This document shows positions 1 to 7,600 of a DNA stretch of 30,268 nucleotides, piece after piece. This stretch comes from a virus: positions 1 through 30,268 of IMG/VR virus record IMGVR_UViG_3300018424_000137, one strand, 5' to 3'. The notes beneath the pieces were generated by a model. The model was not told the origin of the DNA. It did not search any database and worked only from the letters and a program-made list of their open reading frames with translations. The position numbers and the translations under genes are program-made. Each line of letters starts with the position of its first letter. The first letter of the stretch is position 1.

Positions 1-1320
1 ACTAGACATTTTTGCAACTTTTGCTGCTAGTTCTGGGTTAGTATTTTTAAGCGCTTTTGTCATTCCGGCACGCATACCTGAAAAATTTTCTATTCCTTTT
101 AACCAAGCAGCCATTTTGTCTGGTTTAATTGCTTTAAAAGCATCTGGAAGTTCTTGTGAAGCTCTTTTTGCAATGTTTTCTCCCGACTCAGCTGCTAACC
201 TCCCAATATCGTCTAGAACGTTTTGTCTCAAAAGGTTTATTCTCTTTGGGTCTAATGCCACTCTTAATTCTTGCTGAACACGTGTTGCGTTTTTAAGTTG
301 ACTGGCAACTTTTGCTTGTTTAGACCCTACAGTTGCCAATTCTCTTTCAGCTTTAACAGCAGCTTCGGCAGCGTCATCAAATGATTTTTGTGCAGTCTTT
401 ATAACAGTTTCTAATCCTTCATCACCTACTTCTCCAGCTAATTTTAGTGCATCATCAGAATGTTTTGCTAACTCTTCTGTTATTTCAGAAGCAGCTTTAC
501 CTTCGACCTTAATAGCTGACTTTGTAAACTTTCCAAAAAATCCTAACATTGATTTTAGTTTTTGCAATAAACTTAAGTAAATTTCAAAACCCGGTATTTT
601 ACTAGCTATTTCTTTTCCTGCAGGTGTTTCAAAAAACTTAACAATATCATCAATTTTATCAGAAAACTTCATTGCCCCATCAGCAGCTTTAGCTGCAGCA
701 GGGGCTTTTGCGACAGTTTCAGCTGTTTCAGCAACTATTTTTTCTGCCGCCGGTCCTTTTTTAAAAAAGTTAGCAAAAAACTTTCCTATTAATCCTTCAG
801 CTTTAAAAAGACCAAAAAATACTTTAAACGGTTTAAGTAAAAGATTGCCTATTGCTGATAGAGCTGCTCCGACCGGTCCTATGACGGTACCAGCAGTCAT
901 AGCTGCTGAGAGAGTTTCAAAAAAAGCAGTAAGTTTTTCTCCTTTTCGCCAAGCGTTAATTGCTCTAACAGTGTAATAAAGTGTTCCGCCGGCGGCAATT
1001 GCTTGTCCTAATAGTGGAACAGCACTTAGCACTTTTGCAGAAGTTCCGGCCATAATACTTAAGTCGACGCCTAGATCTTTCATTAGGCCCTCACCAATCA
1101 AAACGCCTCCTTGCTGATTTGTTATTGATTCAGTTAGACTGTCAATCATTACCTTATTTTTTCTATAAAACGTTTCTAATTTTACTCTTTCTAACAAAAT
1201 ATCATCATAAGCATAATTATATAGTGATCGTATTTGATCATGATCGGTCTGAAACCACTGAATTATGTCTAAATTATTTGCCGTAGATTCAATTACATAT
1301 TCCATGTTTAAAGCTGACAT
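1..1320 (-). CDS. Ala/Gly-rich helical protein, probable virion protein (3' end cut by window)
   Basis: The frame is open for 440 codons from an ATG at 1320 to the window edge, so the C-terminus is missing. The start has a GAGG Shine-Dalgarno 6 bases upstream. Residues 1-70 are mixed and fairly polar. Residues about 83-170 are Gly/Ala-rich and hydrophobic and could contain membrane-type helices. Residues about 190-440 are Ala/Lys/Glu-rich and predicted helical, with an Ala-rich stretch at 191-216. I do not recognise a family. The composition resembles tape-measure or other elongated tail proteins, and the gene lies downstream of the baseplate block, so a virion role is inferred. It sits beyond the gp32 terminator, so it needs its own promoter or readthrough; I see no clear promoter in the 47-base gap. 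Confidence 0.7.
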   Translation of the reverse strand, partial: MSALNMEYVIESTANNLDIIQWFQTDHDQIRSLYNYAYDDILLERVKLETFYRKNKVMIDSLTESITNQQGGVLIGEGLMKDLGVDLSIMAGTSAKVLSAVPLLGQAIAAGGTLYYTVRAINAWRKGEKLTAFFETLSAAMTAGTVIGPVGAALSAIGNLLLKPFKVFFGLFKAEGLIGKFFANFFKKGPAAEKIVAETAETVAKAPAAAKAADGAMKFSDKIDDIVKFFETPAGKEIASKIPGFEIYLSLLQKLKSMLGFFGKFTKSAIKVEGKAASEITEELAKHSDDALKLAGEVGDEGLETVIKTAQKSFDDAAEAAVKAERELATVGSKQAKVASQLKNATRVQQELRVALDPKRINLLRQNVLDDIGRLAAESGENIAKRASQELPDAFKAIKPDKMAAWLKGIENFSGMRAGMTKALKNTNPELAAKVAKMSS

Positions 1321-1363
1321 TATTTCCTCGTTAATCTATGCTATTAATTATTAAGATAGAAAC

Positions 1364-1391
1364 AAAAAAACCCGGCAATAATGCCGGGTTT
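1364..1391 (-). terminator. Rho-independent terminator after gp32 gene
   Basis: A perfect 10-bp stem (1368-1377 pairs with 1382-1391, core CCCGGCA/TGCCGGG) has a 4-base loop. On the minus strand it is followed by a run of seven T (1370-1364, the first three also in the stem). It lies 24 bases beyond the gp32 stop codon and should end the gp32 transcript. Confidence 0.9.
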
Positions 1392-1414
1392 AAGAATAAT
1401 GACTAGTTAGTATA

Positions 1415-2197
1415 TTAACTCATTAAGTCAGAAAAAGCATCATCTAGGCTAGAATAACTTTTCCCTTCACTATCTTCATCACTAGAATTAGAGGAAGTTT
1501 CATTACTACTATTCCATTCAGATCCAGTACTCTCTGCTTCTTCTTCGCCATTTAACCAGTTATTAATAATATTGCTAAGCTCGTCATATGACTTAAGTCC
1601 AAAAATATCATTAATATCTGGAATTCCGTCTACCCATTCTTTGGCTTCTTTTGAATCCTTAGAAAGTGGTGATGATTTACGAACAGGCAAGACTTCGGTT
1701 TTTGCCCACTGTTGTCCAGGTGACTTAGTACATTTAATCTTGACGTCTGTTCCAGTTTTAAGATCTGTAATATCACCATAATCTTCATCCATCATGACTG
1801 ATAGTAGTGATTGGTAGACTAGTTTTCCAAATGACCATAAACGTACACCTTCACTCTCTTCACCTCTAACGATAATCGGCGCATATACACGCATCTTAGG
1901 ATACAGTTTTTTGGCCATTTCATAGCTTTCTTTTGTTCCTTCATCGCGAAGCTTATTAATCAACTCTTGGATTGGGTCACGCTTACCAAACTGGCTTGGT
2001 GCAAGTAATCCTCGTTGACCGGGAATATTGTAATAGAATTGCAATTCTTTAAATGGTTGCCCGTCGTTATCAGGAAAAGAAAGAAGACGTACTTTATATT
2101 CTTGTCCTTCTTCAGGTTTCCACATTACATTTCTACTAGTAGTATTGCCGCTAAGTTTGTCTAGTTTACGTTTGATTGCTTCAAAATCAAGTGCCAT
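1415..2197 (-). CDS. 32: T4 gp32-like single-stranded DNA-binding protein
   Basis: This 260-residue protein has the gp32 layout. A basic N-terminus (IKRKLDKL, residues 8-15) stands where T4 has its cooperativity segment. A central OB-type core at about 30-175 includes RVYAPIIV and VRLWSFGK. A Ser/Asp/Glu-rich acidic tail at about 217-260 ends in LDDAFSDLMS, like the protein-recruiting tail of T4 gp32. It should coat single-stranded DNA in replication and recombination. The ATG at 2197 is chosen over the one at 2209, because the upstream one lies inside the GGAGGAAAT Shine-Dalgarno of the downstream one. The T4 zinc site (one His, three Cys) is absent: the region has none of these and the whole protein has one Cys (156). 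It forms a monocistronic unit with its own promoter, repeat leader and terminator. Confidence 0.93.
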   Translation of the reverse strand: MALDFEAIKRKLDKLSGNTTSRNVMWKPEEGQEYKVRLLSFPDNDGQPFKELQFYYNIPGQRGLLAPSQFGKRDPIQELINKLRDEGTKESYEMAKKLYPKMRVYAPIIVRGEESEGVRLWSFGKLVYQSLLSVMMDEDYGDITDLKTGTDVKIKCTKSPGQQWAKTEVLPVRKSSPLSKDSKEAKEWVDGIPDINDIFGLKSYDELSNIINNWLNGEEEAESTGSEWNSSNETSSNSSDEDSEGKSYSSLDDAFSDLMS

Positions 2198-2208
2198 TAT
2201 TTCCTCCA

Positions 2209-2250
2209 TTAATGTTTAACTTGTAATGTCCAATGTGCAATGTTTAAATT
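2209..2250 (-). promoter_or_regulatory. Heptad-repeat leader of gp32 mRNA, candidate autoregulatory operator
   Basis: Read on the minus strand from 2243 to 2209, five consecutive 7-base units occur in strict register: ACATTGC, ACATTGG, ACATTAC, AAGTTAA, ACATTAA. A weaker sixth unit, AATTTAA (2250-2244), precedes them. The last unit abuts the Shine-Dalgarno region. T4 gp32 represses its own translation by cooperative binding to an unstructured AU-rich leader with short repeats, at a site size near 7 nucleotides. The same role is inferred here from position and period. Confidence 0.65.
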
Positions 2251-2260
2251 GAACTATAAC

Positions 2261-2289
2261 ATTATAGACAGTAAATGAAAGATTTATTA
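2261..2289 (-). promoter_or_regulatory. Candidate promoter of gp32 gene
   Basis: A perfect TATAAT (minus strand, 2266-2261) lies about 60 bases before the gp32 start. The -35 position at 17-bp spacing reads TAATAA, a poor match, so activator help of the T4 middle-promoter kind is possible; I see no convincing MotA box. Transcription would start near 2254, putting the heptad repeats at the 5' end of the mRNA. Confidence 0.5.
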
Positions 2290-2321
2290 AAAAAAATTTT
2301 TTTATTTCACTAACAGGTGCT

Positions 2322-3563
2322 TCAGTATACTTCCCAAAAAGTATCACTCGCAGATGCTTTTAATAGTTTGTTCATTTTTCTATCTGTTATTCTTACAGCT
2401 GATTGAATATATTTTGAGTTTAGTCTTCTCATGGATTCGACCTTCTCATTAATGCCAATAATTATTTGATGACTATGATCAGATGCTGGTGGGCTTGATC
2501 CTGTTACACAATCGTCTTGATCATCAAAAGGAGTAGCTGTGCCTGAATAATCAAATGTGTCATTTCCATCTGGAGTAGTTTTCTTTATATAGTTTAAACT
2601 TTTTTCTATCTTGTCCCATACTCGTCTGGCACTCGTAGAAGTTCCAGCTCCATGATCTGAAGTAATTCCTGCATCTTCCTCTTGCTTAAGAACAGTGGAT
2701 GCGATATCGTAAAGAAGTGATCCCATACCTTTTCTTTGAAATTTTTTGGCCACAGCAGAAAATGAAACATCATATGTCATTGGAATGCAAGGCTTTTCAT
2801 TACTTGAAAGTTTATTTACAGTTACAAAACCCACCATCTCAGGTAAATTTATATTGTCTATAACAGGTGTGGCGCCATTAAAACCAACCGGTTTATAGAG
2901 ATAGAAAGAATATTCTTTTCCGCCTCTTTTCTTTTCAACATAAAGAGCAACATCTGATAAGCTGGATGTATATTCTACTTCTTTTCTTTTTCGGTGATCA
3001 ATATTACCTGCAGTTATTGTTGAAAGAAATTCGCGCCATCCTTCCATAATTAAATTCATACCATTAGAATTTAAGCTTTCACCTAGCGGATAACTTTTTT
3101 CTCTGTTAAACTTTTGTCGTTTTTTTCTTTGACTAGGAGTTTCTGGTTTTCCTTTGCTAGTATAACCCATTGGCGCGCCGACACCTGGGACACCACCGGC
3201 TGACATTTCATCAATCATATCATCTAAGCTTTCCAAATCATCGATATTATTTAATCTCTTTTCTGCTTGTCTATTTATCTTATTTGCCATTCTTCGATAA
3301 TCGTCTTTTGGATCTTCGTTTAAGTTATATAATGTTTCAAGTAGACAGAACTTTCCGTTTCTATGAACTCTATTTTCCAATATTTCTTCTTCATCGTCTT
3401 CGAAAACTAAATCTTCTTTACTGTAGGCTAATCTTTGTTGACTTCTGGAAAAATTAGAGTCTGCATCAGACCTAGGTCCTGTCGTTAATCCCGACTTATG
3501 GGATCCAAAAGAAACACCATCAGGGCGAAATGCGCCTATTCCTAATTCATTTACTTTTTTCAT
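2322..3563 (-). CDS. GNAT-like acetyltransferase-fold protein, possible internal virion protein
   Basis: This is a 413-residue protein. The N-terminal ~160 residues are polar and low-complexity, with an acidic patch at 55-62 and a Lys/Arg-rich stretch at 146-156. A LIMEGWREFL segment follows at 171-180. Residues about 200-325 look like a GNAT fold: a strand EMVGFVTVNKL (242-252), then the acetyl-CoA-binding motif A QRKGMG (276-281) with its helix, then GITSD and ARRVWDKIE. A TATPFDDQDDC motif (342-352) follows, and the tail is basic. The last half shares the same motif series with the protein at 25463-26401, so the two look paralogous. The start is supported by GAGGATAGT before the ATG. Substrate and activity are unknown, and the fold may be used structurally. 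Position between baseplate genes and gp32 suggests late expression. Confidence 0.75.
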   Translation of the reverse strand: MKKVNELGIGAFRPDGVSFGSHKSGLTTGPRSDADSNFSRSQQRLAYSKEDLVFEDDEEEILENRVHRNGKFCLLETLYNLNEDPKDDYRRMANKINRQAEKRLNNIDDLESLDDMIDEMSAGGVPGVGAPMGYTSKGKPETPSQRKKRQKFNREKSYPLGESLNSNGMNLIMEGWREFLSTITAGNIDHRKRKEVEYTSSLSDVALYVEKKRGGKEYSFYLYKPVGFNGATPVIDNINLPEMVGFVTVNKLSSNEKPCIPMTYDVSFSAVAKKFQRKGMGSLLYDIASTVLKQEEDAGITSDHGAGTSTSARRVWDKIEKSLNYIKKTTPDGNDTFDYSGTATPFDDQDDCVTGSSPPASDHSHQIIIGINEKVESMRRLNSKYIQSAVRITDRKMNKLLKASASDTFWEVY

Positions 3564-3587
3564 ACTATCCTCAATAATAAATAATTA

Positions 3588-4655
3588 TTAAGAAATAATA
3601 TTAAATTCCACTGGAATTGATATACCTGATTTCGGGCATGTTAAAGACTTGACTTTTAAAATGACTTCAATTATATTTCTATCTACACTGAATGTCATAC
3701 TATCGTGAATAAAAAAATGCTTAGTCAAATTATATTTTTTGGCAAAACTATTAAAAGCCAAAGAACAAAAGTCGACAGTTGATGATTGAATCCAGTAATT
3801 AACTAAATTATTGTTGCTAGTAATTGGCCGGCCATAGTAATTAAAAACATAACCTTTTTCTTTAAATTGATTTTCAAGATTATGTTTAAGACTAGTTAAA
3901 CCTAGGTTTTCTTTAATTAATTTTACCTTGTTTTCTTTGATATTCATTACTCTGGATACTGTTTTTTCATTAGCACCATATATCATTGAGAGAAAACCCC
4001 TTTTTGTGTATTCTCTATTGTTAATATCTATGCTGTATTTTTTTGCTATCCAGTTATAAACGTCATCACCTTCTAAACTTATATTTTGTGAGTTTAGATA
4101 GAAAAAAGGTTCGCAAGATTTAAAGTCAACCTCAACTAAAGTCTTACCACTTATTGTTTTTAAAATTTTTCTTTTGTCTTTTTTAAGAGTAAGAAAATTA
4201 AAACCCTTTTTAATAGTAGTTCTACCGGTAACACCAGAGTGATCGTAATGAGGAATATCTAAGATCTGATCTTTTAATAATACTGATGTAAGGTTTTTAT
4301 AACATTTTACCCTATCTAGAAATGTTGAAAAATGGTAGTCATTAACTAAAGGCACAGTTTTATCAATTTCACTTTTAAGATAATCTAAATACTCTTTCGC
4401 CTTGCACTTTCCTAGAATTAATCTATAGTCAACTTTTTCATCTTCCAAGTTTAAGACGTTAAAAAATTCATTAAAGTATTCTTTTACACTTTTTATTTTA
4501 TCTAAATTAGATAGAACTTTTATTGCAGAAAGATTATTAATGCTGACTGTTACACCTTTTTCAGATAATATAATATCAAAACTATTACCTGTTATTGAAT
4601 AATTTTGTGTAACAATTATTTTTTGGATGCTTATTGACTTATAGACTGATTTCAT
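3588..4655 (-). CDS. Compact family A DNA polymerase (palm/fingers domain, no exonuclease)
   Basis: This 355-residue protein carries the PolA motif series in order: TGR (143-145); motif A with Asp177 and Glu182 at the spacing of E. coli Asp705 and Glu710; motif B on the O-helix with Arg214, Lys218, Leu222, Tyr226 and Gly227; a GRPI segment (275-278) followed by an IQSSTVDF helix (289-296); and motif C with His317-Asp318. Both metal-binding aspartates are kept. Glu182, the steric gate for dNTPs, argues for DNA rather than RNA synthesis. Leu222 stands at the position equivalent to Phe762, and Ser319 replaces the Glu after the catalytic Asp. There is no room for a 3'-5' exonuclease, and the first ~130 residues show no known domain. 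The protein is rich in Lys, Asn and Ile, and the gene has no evident Shine-Dalgarno. Repair, accessory or replicative roles are all possible. Confidence 0.85.
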   Translation of the reverse strand: MKSVYKSISIQKIIVTQNYSITGNSFDIILSEKGVTVSINNLSAIKVLSNLDKIKSVKEYFNEFFNVLNLEDEKVDYRLILGKCKAKEYLDYLKSEIDKTVPLVNDYHFSTFLDRVKCYKNLTSVLLKDQILDIPHYDHSGVTGRTTIKKGFNFLTLKKDKRKILKTISGKTLVEVDFKSCEPFFYLNSQNISLEGDDVYNWIAKKYSIDINNREYTKRGFLSMIYGANEKTVSRVMNIKENKVKLIKENLGLTSLKHNLENQFKEKGYVFNYYGRPITSNNNLVNYWIQSSTVDFCSLAFNSFAKKYNLTKHFFIHDSMTFSVDRNIIEVILKVKSLTCPKSGISIPVEFNIIS

Positions 4656-4659
4656 GGTT

Positions 4660-4667
4660 AATTTATA
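4660..4667 (-). promoter_or_regulatory. Near-consensus T4-type late promoter core before the polymerase gene
   Basis: The minus strand reads TATAAATT, seven of eight bases of the T4 late core TATAAATA. By T4 spacing, transcription would start at or next to the polymerase ATG (4655), giving a leaderless or near-leaderless mRNA, which fits the missing Shine-Dalgarno. A chance match in AT-rich DNA is quite possible. Confidence 0.25.
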
Positions 4668-4692
4668 AGCTAATTAAATTTAATTTACAATA

Positions 4693-7600
4693 TTATTTTT
4701 CATTTATGTCAGTTATTGCGTTTGTTAATTTACTTCTAAATGAAGATATTGCACCCATATTTGAAGGTACTAATTCTAAATCAGTGTTAAATTCTCCTGC
4801 AGATATATTATGATTGACAGATTTAACTGTGTATATGTTATCTAAACTAGTATTTGTGCCAAAATCTATAAATATCGTTTGACCTCTAGACATCATAGGC
4901 ATGCCGGCTAAATTTAAAGAAACAGTATTCGGAAAAACAACCACCTCTTCAAATTTACTGTCGTATGCATTACCATCTTGACCAGACTTAAGATCTCCAT
5001 AAGCTTCAATAGCTAATACATTTGAAAGCTCACCAGAAGTATTTGAACTAACAGAAATTGACTTTACTGTCGAAGCAGCTGACCCATATATAACTGTTGG
5101 ATAGTTTCTTTTTACAAATTCTTTCGCATCAAAAAAAGTCATTTTATTAATAACTTCATTAGATAACTCCGGATTACCTGTTATGAGCGTACGAGAATTA
5201 CCGTCTGTTAAAGTTGATAATAAAGTTAAATCAGAAGGCGAAGCTACTGCTTCCTCATCGTACACATGTATTCTTAGAATTGTTTTGTTATTTTTAATAC
5301 CTGTACCATTAATCTTAGCAAGAGATCCTCCTTGAATTAAGTTTTCGCTTAATCCTGCCAAAAATCCAAGCTCCTCGCCTTGATCAACATCAATTACCGG
5401 TACAGATTCAAACAACATAGTAAAGTTAGGCCTAACAAATTTAGGTTCACTAACTATTTCTTTTGACAGTCCGTCATTTCTGTAAAGATCGATACAGACC
5501 TGTTCAATTTCATCTCTTACTTTTTCTCTTTCTTTTGCAAGGTATTTTGAATAATTTTCAGCAATTAGTTTTTTTGCTTCGTTACTTATCCCTATTCCAT
5601 CATAAAAATCTTTTCTTGACTGATCTGATGAAATAGCATCTCTAAACTTTTGTTTAAGTTGATTATCGTCGCCGTAGCACCTGTTAAGATAGTTATTTAT
5701 TTCTTTTTCTGTATCACTATTACCTTCGCCTCTAATTAAACCTTTATTTTTAATAAGATCCAACCCAGCAAAAAACTTTTGATCATCTGTTTTTTTATCT
5801 TCTAAATTTTTTAACGTGGACAGCAAATTTGAAAAACCATAAACCGGTAAGCTTCTATCATTAAGAATTTTTCTTTCTATCATTGAAAAGAATGACTTAA
5901 CAGAAATAGCTGTGTTTTTATTAACTTGTTCAACAATATCGTCTTCCAGTCTGTTTAACGGTATCGGCAAACTGGCTGTTGTATGTACTCTGCCACCACC
6001 GGCGTGGTGATTCAAAGGATAGAATATCATTTGTACTTCATCGTAAAGGCATGAACTAGCCATAGGATACCCTACGTAGTTCATTAATATTTTGCCTAAT
6101 GTGGCTATGCTTTCATCTCCGCTATTACGTGAAGCCGCCTTAAGGTCTTTTTGCATCTGTTCTTCAGTAACAGCATAGCTCTGACCGGGCCCTACGCCCG
6201 TACTTAATCCTGCAAAACCAACATCTGCTAGTCTATGTAAACTGTATGTGTAAGGATCTAATTTATCGCTTCTTAAACCTTGTAGCTTTCCAAAAACTGA
6301 TGCTAATAAAGTTTCTTTATTTTCTTTTTTTCTGCTGGCAGCTTTTAGTGCATTTAAAACAGCGTTGTACTCTTCGTCGTTAGTTTTTTCCTGTAACTCT
6401 ATTATATTTGATTGGTCATTAGGATCAGTAGTTGTACTAAAAGATTCGTTAACCTGATCAACTATTGATTGCTGTTTTAAGACTTCACCTATTAGCCCAA
6501 TGGCACGATCTTTGTCTTTATTGATAACATTATAAATTGCACTCCATTCATCCCAAGTCATGACACTTTCTAATTGCCTGGCGCTTCTTGCGTTAACTTT
6601 AATTTTCTGCCTTATTTCTGCAACTTGTTTTTTATCTTGGTTTTTGTCAAAGTTGATATCTTTTGATGCTTTAACTATTAAATCAGCTATAGAAGAAACA
6701 GGCACCATTGGCCCAGCACCGCAATGTACTCTAGAGTTTTCTCTAAATCCTTGTGCAACTAATTTAATAGTAATATCAACCGCACCGCCATCTGAAAATT
6801 TATAATCCGACCCTATAACTTGGTATACATGTATGTCTCTTAAAGCATTTAAATATTGCCCTATCGGATTTCCTGAATTAATACCTCCATCCGGGTGCGA
6901 CCACCCAAACTCTATTTGAATCTTTGTGGTTGCAAATCTGTCTGAAGCTACTAGAGGAGCGATATCCTTAAGACGACTTCTATCGTGCAAAGTTAATCCT
7001 AATGTACCACTTTTTGAAGCAAGTAAACCTGTACCTTTTCCTGTAATTGATACACTAAATGATTTAAGCGACATAAAAGGTGCAATTGGTTCATAAACTT
7101 GATTATTGTTATTTTGATTTGAAAATCCGTTTTTAATTTTTAACGGCTCTTCACTGTTTATGTACACAGAATAGTCTGTTGATTTTGATACATTGTTAAT
7201 ATTTGCATTTGCCATTGTTTGCGGCGATGTAAATATGTCCATAAAGCTAGTTTTTGTATTTTGATTTAACTCTTCTTTAAAAATATCCTCAGCATTTAAA
7301 CTATCTGAACCTATTCCGCCCATAGAAGAAAAACTGCCATCACTTTCCTGCTTGACAAATCGCATAAAAGAAGGCATGCTCATTTCATTAATTCCTGGCT
7401 TAAACTCTTCTGATATAATTTTAATATCTAAATAAGGGACACATCTTGTCAGCTCTAATGTAGGAATTCCGCCTAAGAATATAGGCAAATGAGAAGATTG
7501 TCTAGCGTTAATTCCTATATTGGGTGTGCGTACGACGTAAGAATTAAGACTAGGCGTCACTCTAGATGGATCAGAAGTATCAAAAATACCTAAGTCAGCG

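Noticed and set aside
2289-2303. A8T7 tract as a terminator of the GNAT-like gene
   Set aside because: It is a simple A/T run with no GC stem before it; more likely part of the upstream promoter region of gp32.
3588-4655. Reading the polymerase as a T7-type single-subunit RNA polymerase because of the TKR...YG O-helix and HDS motif C
   Set aside because: The TGR motif, the Asp177/Glu182 pair (Glu is the dNTP gate, absent in T7 RNA polymerase), the GRPI segment and the IQSSTVDF helix are all of the DNA polymerase A type, and the protein is far too short for a T7-type RNA polymerase.
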